NCBI RefSeq assembly: GCF_023101085.1
Contig: NZ_CP064703.1
Span: forward strand, 1,922,001 to 1,986,000
Direction of reading: 5' to 3'
Length of the DNA: 64,000 bases
From: Bradyrhizobium sp. 170
GTDB lineage: Bacteria > Pseudomonadota > Alphaproteobacteria > Rhizobiales > Xanthobacteraceae
Both the position numbers and the translations under genes were made by a program. This document shows positions 26,407 through 35,529 of the stretch, piece after piece. Position 1 is the first letter of the stretch. Every line of letters starts with the position of its first letter. The notes below the pieces were generated by a model. The model ran no database searches. It was not told where the DNA came from and saw only the letters and a program-made list of their open reading frames with translations.

Positions 26407-27402
26407 TCAGAGATTTAGCGTGGCGAGGCTTTGGCGGAATTCGATCGGCGATCGGCTGGTGTGCTTCTTGAAACAGCGGCTGAAATAGGCGGGGTCCTCA
26501 AAGCCGAGACGATCGGCGATCTCGGCCACGCTGATATCGGAGTGCAGCAGCAGCCGCTTGGCCTCTAACATGATCCGCTCGCGAATGAGCTGGGCCGCAG
26601 TTGAGCCAAGGGCTTGGCGAGTGGCTTCGTTGAGCGCGCGCTCGGTTACCTTCAAAAGCCTGGCATATTCCGCCGTCTCGTTGATGGTGCCGAAATTCTT
26701 CTCCAGCGCGCTCTTGAAGCGGCGTGACAGGAGCAGACTTCGGGACGACAAGTCGACGATGGCGGAAGGTACGGCTATACGCGACGTCTTCATAAGGAAG
26801 ATCCGCAAATAGGACCAGATCACATCCTCATGTCCGGTCTTCTCCGCCGTGTATTCTTCGATCATGGCGTCCGTGATCTGGCGGAGGCTCTCGGCCTGCA
26901 TCTCGTCCAGATAAAGCGCATTGTTGAGATTTTCGAAACTGTAGATCGGAATTTCGGTGAGCGAATGCCGGTTGTGGACTCTGAAAGCGAAGAATTCCGG
27001 GCTGAAGCTGATGGTGTGCCCGATCGCGTCTTCCGAGAGCGTGAAATCGTGGATCTGCCCTGGGGCCATGAAGAACAGGCTGTTCGGCCGCACTTCATAT
27101 TTGACGGAGTCGATGATGTGGCAGCCGGTGCCGCGGGTCACCCAGACGATATGATAGAAGTCGTGCCGATGCGGGTAGGGCAGCGTCGATTTCATCTTCT
27201 CCAGCGGTGCAAAATGGATGTTGAGCGACTTGATCTCGGAGCCGTAATCGTAGTGCTCAATCTTCACGACCGGCAGTGAACAACACGGTTGCCGGTGCGC
27301 TGGCTGGCCTCGTGAAAAGAAGGAGCGGACTGCCGCCGGTCGTTGGCCCAGTCTCGCCGGAACTGATCCTTCTACGTCATCCATCGGCTCTGAGGACGCC
27401 AT
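26407..27402 (-). CDS. AraC-family regulator with cupin sensor domain
   Basis: About 331 residues. An N-terminal AraC-type cupin (PHRHDFYHIVWVTRGTG, LFFMAPGQIHDF) is followed by two C-terminal HTH motifs (ISVAEIADRLGFEDPAYFSR and FKKHTSRSPIEFR). The ATG at 27402 is preferred over 27441 because the latter would place the operator at 27423-27436 inside the gene. It likely activates the GH88 gene just downstream in response to a sugar, under control of the locus A LacI protein. Confidence 0.87.
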   Translation of the reverse strand: MASSEPMDDVEGSVPARLGQRPAAVRSFFSRGQPAHRQPCCSLPVVKIEHYDYGSEIKSLNIHFAPLEKMKSTLPYPHRHDFYHIVWVTRGTGCHIIDSVKYEVRPNSLFFMAPGQIHDFTLSEDAIGHTISFSPEFFAFRVHNRHSLTEIPIYSFENLNNALYLDEMQAESLRQITDAMIEEYTAEKTGHEDVIWSYLRIFLMKTSRIAVPSAIVDLSSRSLLLSRRFKSALEKNFGTINETAEYARLLKVTERALNEATRQALGSTAAQLIRERIMLEAKRLLLHSDISVAEIADRLGFEDPAYFSRCFKKHTSRSPIEFRQSLATLNL

Positions 27403-27422
27403 GGTCGGTGATCGTTGAATTC

Positions 27423-27436
27423 TGAAAACGATTTCA
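27423..27436. promoter_or_regulatory. LacI-type operator, copy 2
   Basis: TGAAAACGATTTCA, identical to the palindrome at 8664-8677. It sits just upstream of the AraC gene start and ties locus B to the LacI regulator of locus A. Confidence 0.7.
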
Positions 27437-27528
27437 GTCATTTTATAGCATCGGTCGCGGTAATATGCCAGCCCCGTCTTCTTTAAGGATCCGCCGTCTG
27501 GCGAATTTCTGCTGCAGGAACGAAGGCC

Positions 27529-27975
27529 CTATCGGAAACGCAGATACTTGTAAGCCGAAAGTCCGCTGAGGACTGCCTCGCCCGTCTGTTTGCGGACCAT
27601 CGTATCCAGGATCAGAATCCGCTTGGTTTCCTTCTTGCCGACGATAGTGACCTTGGCCGTGATCTTGTCGCCGATGAAAACCGGCTTCAGGAACCGCAGT
27701 TCTTGTCCGACATAGGCGAACCCGGGTCCCGTCAGTTGGGTATACGTCCGCGACACCACGGCGGCGGTGAGCAGGCCGTGCACAACCCGCCTGCCGAACG
27801 GGGAACGCGAGGCGAACTCGTCATCCATGTGCAGTGGGTTGAGATCTCCGGAGAGATAGCCGAATGTGTCCACTTCCGTTTCGGTGAACGTGCGGGTCAC
27901 CGCATGCGTTCGGCCAATCTCGAACTTGCTGAAGCTTGGTAGTCGCCAGGATTCCGGCTTGGTTGCGATGATCAC
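27529..27975 (-). CDS. MaoC-like (R)-specific enoyl-CoA hydratase, locus B
   Basis: A 148-residue hot-dog hydratase with catalytic motif SGDLNPLHMDDEF and FGRRVVHGLL, similar to the locus A protein and to PhaJ. It overlaps the CoA-transferase stop by 4 bases, so the two are translationally coupled. Confidence 0.9.
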   Translation of the reverse strand: MIIATKPESWRLPSFSKFEIGRTHAVTRTFTETEVDTFGYLSGDLNPLHMDDEFASRSPFGRRVVHGLLTAAVVSRTYTQLTGPGFAYVGQELRFLKPVFIGDKITAKVTIVGKKETKRILILDTMVRKQTGEAVLSGLSAYKYLRFR

Positions 27976-29165
27976 GAGGCGGCCTTATTGGTGATGGCTA
28001 TTCCGCCGTCAGACAATGCGTCGATTTCGTCCGCTGCATAGCCAAGCTCGGCCAAGATTTCCCTGGTATGTTCGCCTTGCCGCGGCGGCAATCGCCGTAG
28101 CGGTGGCGCCTCGCCATCGTAGCGGACCGGATGCGCCAAGAGCCGCACCTCGCCGGCTTGAGGGTGCTCGATCGTCATGATCATCTTGTTATGTGCGACC
28201 TGCGGATCGCTTTCGACCTCTTCATAGTCATTCACCGGCGCGTACCAGATGTTGTGGGCATCGAAGATCTCCATCCACTCCGCCGTCTTGCGGGTCTGCA
28301 CGCGCTCATAGACGATGTGATGGATCTCGTCGCGCCGACGCATCGGATCCTTAGGGTCGTTGAAAGCTGCCAGCTTCGGATAGTCGAGCGCCGCGGCCAT
28401 CTGCGATATAGGCGTTAGCGAAATCGCGATCCAGCCGTCCGCCGTGCGATAGATCCCGTACGGAGCGGGGTGGAAGCGGCTGCCCAGTGGCGGGTCCGTG
28501 CGCGCCCAGAGCCGGCCCTTGTTGAGGTAATAGGTAAACGGCTCAATCTGCATATCGAGGGCTGCATTGAGAAGGTTGCTCTCCACCAGGGCACCGCGTC
28601 CGGTGCGCTGACGCGAAAGCAGCGCCGAAACGACGCCGAACGCTGCAAGCACGGCGGCGTGCTGATCGACAATTGCGGAGCCAACCGGGGTAGGCGGCGC
28701 GTCGGCCCCGCCCGAGAGCATGGTCATGCCGCTCATCGCCTGCAGCAACATGTCTTGGCCCGGCCGTTTCAAGTAGGGGCCGGACGATCCATAGCCCGAG
28801 CAGGAGCAATATACGAGGCGGGGGTTGACGGCCTTCATGTCTTCATAGCCGAAGCCAAGCCGCTCCAGGACACCCGGGCGGTAGTTTTCAACCAGCACGT
28901 CGGCTTCGCGCACCATGTGCATCACGATGTCCTTCGCCTTTTCATTGCGAAGATCTAGCGAGAGGCTCCGCTGATTGCGATTGCCGAGCAGAAAGAAAAT
29001 GCTCACGCCTTCCTTGAAGGCATCGAAGCCGGACCAGCCGCGCTCAAATGCGCCTCCAGGAGGCTCGATCTTGATTACGTCCGCCCCGGCGTCAGCCAGC
29101 ATCTGCACGGCCGCAGGCCCCTGCAGAAAGTGCGTGAAACTCAAAACCTTAATGCCCTTGAGCAT
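27972..29165 (-). CDS. type III CoA-transferase (CaiB/BaiF family), locus B
   Basis: A 397-residue paralogue of the locus A enzyme. It has MLKGIKVLSFTHFLQGP at the N-terminus, NRNQRSLSLDLRNEK, and RPGQDMLLQAMSGM with the catalytic Asp. It has an intact C-terminus ending LSDGGIAITNKAAS. It is first in the order CoA-transferase, MaoC, AraC, GH88 on the - strand. The acid substrate is unknown. Confidence 0.9.
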   Translation of the reverse strand: MLKGIKVLSFTHFLQGPAAVQMLADAGADVIKIEPPGGAFERGWSGFDAFKEGVSIFFLLGNRNQRSLSLDLRNEKAKDIVMHMVREADVLVENYRPGVLERLGFGYEDMKAVNPRLVYCSCSGYGSSGPYLKRPGQDMLLQAMSGMTMLSGGADAPPTPVGSAIVDQHAAVLAAFGVVSALLSRQRTGRGALVESNLLNAALDMQIEPFTYYLNKGRLWARTDPPLGSRFHPAPYGIYRTADGWIAISLTPISQMAAALDYPKLAAFNDPKDPMRRRDEIHHIVYERVQTRKTAEWMEIFDAHNIWYAPVNDYEEVESDPQVAHNKMIMTIEHPQAGEVRLLAHPVRYDGEAPPLRRLPPRQGEHTREILAELGYAADEIDALSDGGIAITNKAAS

Positions 29166-29223
29166 GGAAACCTCAGGCTGGACTCAGCAGTTGTTCTCAA
29201 ACGTCAGCGCACACGCTTTGCTT

Positions 29224-29440
29224 TCATTGCGCGAGTAGTTCGCGCCAGATGATCGTGCGCTCCATTTCGCATGCGCTTTCCACGATTTTCAGCACCTTGG
29301 CATCCCCAAAGCCACGCACGATCGCAAACGCGCTCTTGATGTCGTAGATGCCATGGATCTGGAGCGCCTGATGCGCCGCCTCCATCGCTCCTTCCGTCGA
29401 GAACAGGTTGGTCATGGATGGCTGCCGAAGCTTGCTCCAG
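29224..29440 (-). pseudogene. C-terminal fragment of an acyl-CoA dehydrogenase
   Basis: The - strand encodes ALQIHGIYDIKSAFAIVRGF and, a few residues on, DAKVLKIVESACEMERTII. This is the FAD/flank and tail segment of acyl-CoA dehydrogenases (family form ALQIHGGYGY, then DAKILQIYEGTNEIQR). The catalytic part is missing, and it is fused directly to a hydratase fragment. Confidence 0.7.
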
Positions 29441-29770
29441 AAGATGGTCGGCGGGCACTTGGCAGTTCCGTTGATCGAGCCTGAACAGGACGCGCTGACC
29501 GCTTTGCATGTCGCGATAGGCTTCGACGCTATTCATCTCGATAAGGCCGTCGATGTCGCTGCCAGCCACAAAGGCCTTTTGACCCGCTCCTGTGATCATG
29601 ACGACGCGGGTCGCGCTATCCCACGCAGCATCGTCAGGCATGTGGTCCAGCTCGTGCATCAACGCCGGCGTGAACGCGTTCATCTTGTCGGAACGATTGA
29701 TGGTGAGCACGCGCACGGCGCCAAGCTGCTCCGCCACCACCAGGTTGTCGCCGTCAGCTGTTTGCATCAA
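29441..29770 (-). pseudogene. N-terminal fragment of an enoyl-CoA hydratase, copy B
   Basis: The first 98 or so residues closely match the intact copy C hydratase at 34219-35043 (MMQTADGDNLVVAEQLGAVR, DKMNAFTPALMHELDHM, KAFVAGSDIDGLIEMNSVEA). After RVLFRL the match ends abruptly and acyl-CoA dehydrogenase DNA begins. The crotonase oxyanion-hole half is lost, so it cannot be active. Confidence 0.8.
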
Positions 29771-29895
29771 AGGACCTTCAGGTAGTTGCTGCCCGACGCC
29801 GCGATCGTGCCGCTCTCTGGTTCGTGACCTCGTAATAAAATGCAGGCGTTGCGCTCCTCGTCCTTCTCAGCAACACCAGCTTTGCGGCGACGGCA
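29767..29895 (-). pseudogene. C-terminal fragment of the MaoC-like hydratase, copy B
   Basis: This aligns with 35040-35170, the end of the copy C MaoC-like gene. The N-terminal half is deleted, and the sequence runs straight into the upstream repeat at 29905. Confidence 0.7.
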
Positions 29896-29904
29896 TAGTC
29901 AGAT

Positions 29905-30110
29905 ATCTGGTAATCCAAATGGTAGAAGCCGTTCAGTGCCCGCGTTAGGACAGTTCGTGCGAATGCTTGTACTTTTCGGCAACCGTCCGCTGTGCGTTCA
30001 CAACAGAGCACTGCTTACTGCGGAATGAATTGTGCGCTGCAGCGAACCGAGGCCGGCGCATACAGAGATGCTGTTGTCCGCGAGAAGGCAGAAGAAATCG
30101 GAAAAGCGTC
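29905..30110 (-). repeat. upstream repeat of the MaoC/hydratase cassette, copy B
   Basis: A diverged copy of the repeat at 35530-35795 and 10600-10885. It shares tccaaatggtagaag, ttcgtgcgaatgcttg, acttttcggcaaccg and the cggaaa/gcgtccta end. Confidence 0.6.
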
Positions 30111-30274
30111 CTACCACGTGGCTCTGTGGCGCTGATTGCGCGCTTCAGAAGGTGTGACGAGGTTGTCTCCGAGGCCAATCGTCTTCCTAATGGACTCACC
30201 TGCCTTATACCCCGATCGACAACGCGGCTGCGAACGGGAGAACATCGAAAGGGCATGGATCACCCGTTGCACTT

Positions 30275-30390
30275 ACTGAGGTGCCATTCGGCGAAATCAG
30301 GGATTCCGGCTATGGCGCCGGAGGCCGGAGGCGATCGAGGGATAGGATATTCCAACACCAAGTTCGTAACCTGGGTCTGCGTATAGCTTG
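30275..30390 (+). pseudogene. C-terminal tail of an aldehyde dehydrogenase
   Basis: The sequence reads EVPFGEIRDSGYGAGG and then, in another frame, GYSNTKFVTWV. This is the normal end of succinate-semialdehyde-type dehydrogenases (family form PFGGIKDSGYG...). Only the last 35 or so codons remain. Confidence 0.7.
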
Positions 30391-31063
30391 GAACTGGGTT
30401 TTCTGGAGTAATAAACTAAGCGCGAACCTCAAAGCTGAATCGCCCTGAGCCGCTCGTGCTGCAACGTTCATGAAAAGAACGAGACGTTCGCTCCGGCCTC
30501 GACAAGTGCATGAGCGGACTGCTGAGGAAGTCGTCCGTGAAGAATGTCCAACGCACTGATGTGGAATCGAGAACGACGGCGATTGACTGAACGATTTTGC
30601 CGGAAAATGAGGGTTTGCGAGAGGGATTCGTTGCAAATTCGATGCGTGATTCTGTGGTCGTAAGATGCTTCGTGGAGGGGAGTTCGCGTTTCAGGTGAGA
30701 TATTTTCGTGTCTCGTGTTTCTTTTACGGAAGGCCGAGATACTCACAGCTGCTTTCGGTGCGAACGGATTGGATCACATTGGCAAAGGTCCCTCAGGTCT
30801 CGCGGTATGGGGGGTGACGATAAGTACGGCGTCAGCTTTTCTAATTCGGTAGATGACGCTGATCGCACTCAAGGCACCCGCTGTTCGAACATAGGCGAGA
30901 GTTGCCATTCCTACTCCCGAGCGGCAACGCCCTGCAAAGCAGCTTGGACGGCCAACCTCGTGCCGAATAACAGCGATCACGAAAGTAGTGGTGGCTAGCT
31001 AAGGTTGCGACACCTTGCATGGGAGCGAACATTGCAGGAGGGCTCGTTGCCCTGAATGAAAAA
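30391..31063. other. intergenic stretch, no gene recognised
   Basis: Short ORFs on both strands (for example 30468-30746 on the - strand) lack recognisable motifs and ribosome binding sites. I see no supportable gene. Confidence 0.4.
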
Positions 31064-32179
31064 TCAGCCATTGTGAGATAAGCCCAACACCTCACTGTGG
31101 TGCGATTGGAGCCCCTCTCGAAAGGATTGCAGAAATTCCTGTACTTTGACAGGCTGGCCGAGCTGTGCACTTTCAATGGCGGAGAACACCATCGCCACAG
31201 ACTGTAGGTTGTCCTCGACGTTGGTAGCCATCGCCGGGCCGCCGTCAAGCCAATGGCAGAATTGCTCAATCAACAGTGAATTGTGCCACTTCTTCCCAGC
31301 GAGCGGCGACACATGCTGCCCTTTCCCTTGCTGGCTCTTTTGATACATCCGCTTCGGGTCTCGATGGAACACCTCAACCTCGCGATGATCGAGGATAGCC
31401 GTCCCGGATGCCGTTTCGACTCGAAAATATTCGCACGTCCAGTCGTTGAGTCCCGTCGATTGTGCTGAGGACCCTTCGTATACTCCATGCGCGCCGTTGG
31501 CGAAGTCCATCAACACTATGACGTCTGTGTCGCCGTTGTATTCCGCCCATTCCGGCTTCCAACAACGGGCAAAAATTGACGTGCAGGGTGCCCCCGCCAG
31601 ATCGGCCATGATATCGAGGTGATGCACTGCGCCCTCGATTAGCATGGGATGAGCCATTTCGTGGCGAAAACGTCTCCACGAATCATGAACGCGGTAGTCG
31701 CCAGCGAACCGACACGATACCGTATTGACCCGGCCGAGAGCGTCCGCACTGATGAGTTCTCTCAGTGTCGATTTATCCTGATCGAACCGGTGGCTCATGG
31801 TTACTCCCATCTTGCGACCAGCAGCTTTCACTTTGTCAGCGATCCGGACAGAAGCTTCCATTGTGTCGGCAATCGGTTTCTCTGACAGAATATGCATTCC
31901 TCGAGCAAGGGCTAGATCGACGATGGACTCGTGCAGAGCGGGCGGGATCACGATAGTACAGAAATCGGCTTTTACCGCCCGGAAGCCTTCTTGTGCCGAG
32001 GTGAAGCACTGCTCCGTCTTCAAACTGAGGTGCCTCCGGCCCTTTTCCATGGCTTCGGTGTCGATGTCCACCAGGCCGACCACCTCGATCGTCCCGTCTG
32101 TCACGTATGGCGGCAGGAACGTATCGCACCAGCGCTCTCCAAAGCCGCCGGCTCCAATATGCAGGACCTTATAGGTCAT
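31064..32179 (-). CDS. Gfo/Idh/MocA-family oxidoreductase
   Basis: A 371-residue NAD(P)-dependent sugar or inositol dehydrogenase-like protein. The Rossmann motif HIGAGGFGERW is at residues 6-16, the conserved SEKPIA lies at about residue 96, and the C-terminal substrate region contains EGAVHHLDIMADLAG. The start at 32179 follows GAAGGAAAG; upstream extension to 32275 is unlikely. It is followed 5' by a cupin gene, probably one transcript. Confidence 0.9.
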   Translation of the reverse strand: MTYKVLHIGAGGFGERWCDTFLPPYVTDGTIEVVGLVDIDTEAMEKGRRHLSLKTEQCFTSAQEGFRAVKADFCTIVIPPALHESIVDLALARGMHILSEKPIADTMEASVRIADKVKAAGRKMGVTMSHRFDQDKSTLRELISADALGRVNTVSCRFAGDYRVHDSWRRFRHEMAHPMLIEGAVHHLDIMADLAGAPCTSIFARCWKPEWAEYNGDTDVIVLMDFANGAHGVYEGSSAQSTGLNDWTCEYFRVETASGTAILDHREVEVFHRDPKRMYQKSQQGKGQHVSPLAGKKWHNSLLIEQFCHWLDGGPAMATNVEDNLQSVAMVFSAIESAQLGQPVKVQEFLQSFREGLQSHHSEVLGLSHNG

Positions 32180-32216
32180 GAATCTTTCCTTCAAATGGGG
32201 TGGGACTTGAACCGAG

Positions 32217-32846
32217 TCACACCCGCTCCGCGCGAATGTCAGCCGGACCGTGCTTGTGCTCCCAGAGGTGCCCAAATCGCTTCTTGCCTTCGAGTGTTGT
32301 CTCGAAATAGGCGGCCGTTATGTCGGCCCGAACCTGAGGGAGATCGTGATGGTGGCCCATGCCAATGGCGACGCAATCACCCGCCTCGACTTCGAAGCTG
32401 CGCGATCCGACCAGGACGGTGCCAGCCCCCTCCATGATGACCCAGTATTCGTCACAGTCGTGATAGTGAGAGTCGAAATTGGTCGACTTGGGATAGCTAA
32501 CTGGGTCTCCCTTTGCCCAAGCTGGAGTGCTCGGACTAAACTTGAAAATGCCGCATCCGCCCAACTCAGTGCCCCATCTACCGGAAAAGATGAGGACTTG
32601 CGCCGTGAGATCGCCGGCATCCGCAGCAAAAGGACCGTTGGCCTCATCGACGTCACAGAACTGACCTTCACAGAGCACTTGCGCGCCCTCTCGGCTCGTC
32701 AACCGGCAAGATCCGCGTGTGACGAGTAGACGCTGTTTTTTGGCATTGACCCCTATCGGGCGAAGCTGCCCAGTGAGTTCGACAAACTCGAAACCCGTGA
32801 GTTCGCACCAATCCGACGACCGTTCTCCGCTTCTGAAAACCGACAT
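32217..32846 (-). CDS. cupin-domain protein
   Basis: A 209-residue protein whose second half has a cupin fold with metal ligands in SHYHDCDEYWVIMEG and GMGHHHDL. The N-terminal half resembles a second, degenerate cupin. The ATG at 32846 lies 7 bases after GGAGAGG and is preferred to 32861. It may be an isomerase or dioxygenase for the sugar-like substrate of the neighbouring oxidoreductase. The reaction is not known. Confidence 0.8.
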   Translation of the reverse strand: MSVFRSGERSSDWCELTGFEFVELTGQLRPIGVNAKKQRLLVTRGSCRLTSREGAQVLCEGQFCDVDEANGPFAADAGDLTAQVLIFSGRWGTELGGCGIFKFSPSTPAWAKGDPVSYPKSTNFDSHYHDCDEYWVIMEGAGTVLVGSRSFEVEAGDCVAIGMGHHHDLPQVRADITAAYFETTLEGKKRFGHLWEHKHGPADIRAERV

Positions 32847-32868
32847 AGTGTTCCTCTCCATTCTGCAG

Positions 32869-33330
32869 TCAGGCTGTTTGGCAGCAGATCGTCTTCAAGG
32901 CGACCGCTTGGGACTCAATTGCTTCCTCGGTAGGCACCCGATCCAAGCTGCTTGTTCCGTAGATTCCATGGCCGCCGGGGCTGGCACCGAGAATGAAGCG
33001 AGCATCTTCCGGGTTGGCATTTGGACCAGCCTGATAAGGGATGATGATATCGTCGCGAGTCTCTCGCCGCCGCCTCGATACACCAGTTGATAAGATCGTC
33101 GCAGTGATCCAGGGACTTGGCCGAGCGAGCACCACATCGCAGCGCCCCGTAGTCAGGCCATATGACACACGAGGATATCTGCCCCAGCCTTCTTCTGGAC
33201 TGAAGACGTAGAGGGTAGTCAACGCTTCGAGCTCGGTGGCCTCGACGATCATATCGCTCCCCTGCGCATAGCTCATTTCGGTCGTGTCGAGGTTCTGGCG
33301 GGCAAAAGTTCATCGATCAGACGACCGGTC
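32869..33330 (-). pseudogene. relic of a PEP-hydrolase-family (TIM-barrel) protein
   Basis: Pieces match the C-terminal half of the phosphoenolpyruvate-hydrolase-like family in order: LTTLYVFSPEEGWGR, YGLTTG, DDIIIPYQAGPNANPEDARF, LGASPGGHGIYGTSSLDRVP and TEEAIESQAVALKTI. The N-terminal half is gone and frames are disturbed. It sits 22 bases upstream of the cupin gene, suggesting it once headed the same operon. Confidence 0.65.
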
Positions 33331-33799
33331 GGTAAGTTCTGCACGCCAGAGAAACCGATCTCCTTATTTCCTTAGTTATCCCCTAAGATGCTTGAAATGA
33401 CGACGAACGGACCCGTGTTGTTGGGTCTGGTAGAACCTGTATGTGCTTACTTTGGGCAAGACCTCGCCCGCTATGTGCATGACGATCTAATCGGCATTTC
33501 CGGGCAAGCGCCACGGCCGCCCATGCGATAGCTCGCTTCTTGTCCGATCCAGCAAGGCTGACAATGTCCTTACGTTGGCAAAGTGGCTATCGCTTAGCAT
33601 AGGCTCCTTCTTGCTAGCCTCATAGAGGAGGCCCGTTCCATGGATACCAGCCTCGAGTAGCTTCTAACTGTCCTGAGCCCCGCATTCTCCTCCAAGAAAC
33701 GGTAGGGCCATCACCTCCGTGAGATGAGGTCGGCAAACTGGAGCGTTTTTGGTGAGTGTTGCGCTGCCGAATCCCCTCGGCTGGGAGAAGCGGGAGACG
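33331..33799. other. intergenic stretch, no gene recognised
   Basis: No ORF here resembles a known protein. I see no clear promoter or repeat. Confidence 0.4.
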
Positions 33800-33925
33800 A
33801 TGAAGGCCTCAAAATTGTCGGACGCTAAAAAGGAGTCCATTCGAAGCAGGGTAATGACGGGTCACGGTTGCGTACGTCCGCCGGTGATCCGTCGTGAATA
33901 CACGCAGGCAGACGTAAGGAACTGC
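33800..33925 (+). pseudogene. possible IS3-family orfA remnant
   Basis: MKASKLSDAKKESI followed, in another frame, by KQGNDGSR resembles the N-terminus of IS3-family OrfA (family form MKASKFSDAQKAFI and KQGEEGT). The resemblance fades after about 25 codons, and no orfB or inverted repeats were found. Confidence 0.4.
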
Positions 33926-34218
33926 GAGCGCACTCGCAGGCGAAGACGCCCGCTGCCAAAATCGCGCAACTTACAAAGCGAACAATCGTATCGTTGCGGA
34001 GATAAAATCAGGATTCCCTATCGTTCATGGACGATGGCCCGCGCCGCACAGTAGGGCAGGCCGGCAAGGCCGAGCCTGCAAGCCTTATTTCGTACAAAAA
34101 TGCTTCTTCTTCCCACAACTGCTGGGAGTAGGATGCGACCTGGCGTTTCGCGAAACGCCGAACGGAATTGGGGATCATCATGTGCTGATCGTTCAGAAAA
34201 TGGGGCATGCTCATGGGA
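33926..34218. other. intergenic stretch, no gene recognised
   Basis: This lies downstream of the hydratase gene on the - strand. A GC-rich imperfect hairpin near 34050-34075 has no T-run, so I do not call it a terminator. Confidence 0.35.
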
Positions 34219-35043
34219 TCACTTGGATTTCTCGGAAGTCGAACTGTCGGTGAGCGCTTTTTTGGGCTTGCGGCGCGCGGCAAAGGCGCGCAAACCCTCG
34301 CGGGCGGCAGTGGTGTCGAAGTTGACGGCGTAGTTCGCGGCCTCCAGATCCAGTCCCGCATTCAGCGGGATTTCGGCGGCGCGGTTGACAGTGCGCTTGG
34401 CCATTTCCATGGCGAACGAATCGTGTGTTGCGAGCTGTTCGGCAAAGGCCAGCGCCGCCGACTTCAGCTCTGGCGCGGAAGCGAAAACATGAATGAAACC
34501 AAACTCCCGGCATTCCGCGGTCGTATAGTGGCGCCCGGTCAACACCATTTGCTTGGCGCGCGCCAACCCCATCTTTCTGACCGCGAGCTGCGTTCCGCCC
34601 CAACCCGGGATGGTATTGAGTGTAATCTCCGGAAAGCCAAATCGCGCCGTATCGGACGCGACGATGAAGTCGCACGCCAGCGCGAGCTCGAAGCCGCCGC
34701 CCAATGCATAGCCATTCACCATGGCGATAGTCGGCTTTGCGAATTCATATAGCCTGAACAGGACGCGCTGACCCCTTTGCATGTCGCGATAGGCCTCCAC
34801 GCCATTCATCTCGATAAGGCCGTCGATGTCGTTGCCAGCCACAAAGGCCTTTTGTCCGGCCCCCGTGATTATGACGACGCGGGTCGCGTTATCCCGCGCA
34901 GCATCGTCAAGCATGTGGTCCAGCTCGTGCATCAACGCCGGCGTGAACGCGTTCATCTTGTCGGCGCGATTGATGGTGAGCACGCGCACTGCGCCAAGCT
35001 GCTCCATCAGCACTAGGCTGTCATCGTCAGCTGTTTGCATCAA
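34219..35043 (-). CDS. enoyl-CoA hydratase, cassette copy C (intact)
   Basis: A 274-residue crotonase-family protein. Oxyanion-hole segments are KAFVAGNDIDGL and NGYALGGGFELALACDFIV, and the catalytic loop region is FGFPEITLNTIPGWGGTQL with a Glu in the usual position. The start at 35043 or 35040 overlaps the end of the MaoC-like gene. This is the only intact copy of the cassette's hydratase; pieces of two others lie at 10190-10330 and 29441-29770. Confidence 0.9.
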   Translation of the reverse strand: MMQTADDDSLVLMEQLGAVRVLTINRADKMNAFTPALMHELDHMLDDAARDNATRVVIITGAGQKAFVAGNDIDGLIEMNGVEAYRDMQRGQRVLFRLYEFAKPTIAMVNGYALGGGFELALACDFIVASDTARFGFPEITLNTIPGWGGTQLAVRKMGLARAKQMVLTGRHYTTAECREFGFIHVFASAPELKSAALAFAEQLATHDSFAMEMAKRTVNRAAEIPLNAGLDLEAANYAVNFDTTAAREGLRAFAARRKPKKALTDSSTSEKSK

Positions 35044-35462
35044 AGGACCTTTAGGTAGTTATTGCCCGAGGCCACGATAGTGCCGCTCTCTGGTTCGTGA
35101 CCTCGGAGTAAAGATGCAGGTGTTGCGCTCCTCGTCCTTCTCACGCACCACCAGCTTTGCGGTGATGGTGTCCCCGAAATAGACCGTGGCATCGAAGGTG
35201 ACGCCATATCGGTAGGGCACTGCGCTTCCGGAGCCTTTGCTACCATATATCCCATCACGGTGGAGAGAAGGCCGACCGAGAGCGCTCCCTGCGCGATCCG
35301 TTTTTTGAAGCGCGTATTCTTGACGTACTCCTCATCGAGGTGCAGGCCGCAGAAGTCGCCGACAATGTCTGCGCATGCATATACGTCATATTCGGTCACG
35401 GTCTTCGCGACGTCGGCGATATCGCCGATGGCATAACAGTTCATGTTAGGTCGCTTAGCCAT
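35040..35462 (-). pseudogene. MaoC-like hydratase, cassette copy C, with paired frameshifts
   Basis: The first 81 codons (MAKRPNMNCYAIGDI to APEAQ) and the last 20 or so (ESGTIVASGNNYLKVL) are in one frame and match MaoC-like proteins. The middle, about 35105-35219, makes sense only in another frame, where it reads VPYRYGVTFDATVYFGDTIT and LVVREKDEERNT. Two compensating frameshifts therefore scramble some 38 residues while keeping the ORF open. It could be a pseudogene, or a sequencing error could exist at each end of the segment. The longer ORF runs to 35630 but its start region lacks MaoC similarity. Confidence 0.7.
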
Positions 35463-35529
35463 GATGTTGGGATTGATCTTTCGAGCTGCCGCTTCTGATC
35501 GTCTCGACCTCTGCGAACCTGGAAGTAAG

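Noticed and set aside
33800..33925. calling a full IS3 element
   Set aside because: Only about 25 codons resemble OrfA, and there is no orfB or terminal repeat, so it is kept only as a weak remnant.
34050..34076. GC-rich hairpin after the copy C hydratase
   Set aside because: There is no T-run on the expected strand, so it does not qualify as an intrinsic terminator.
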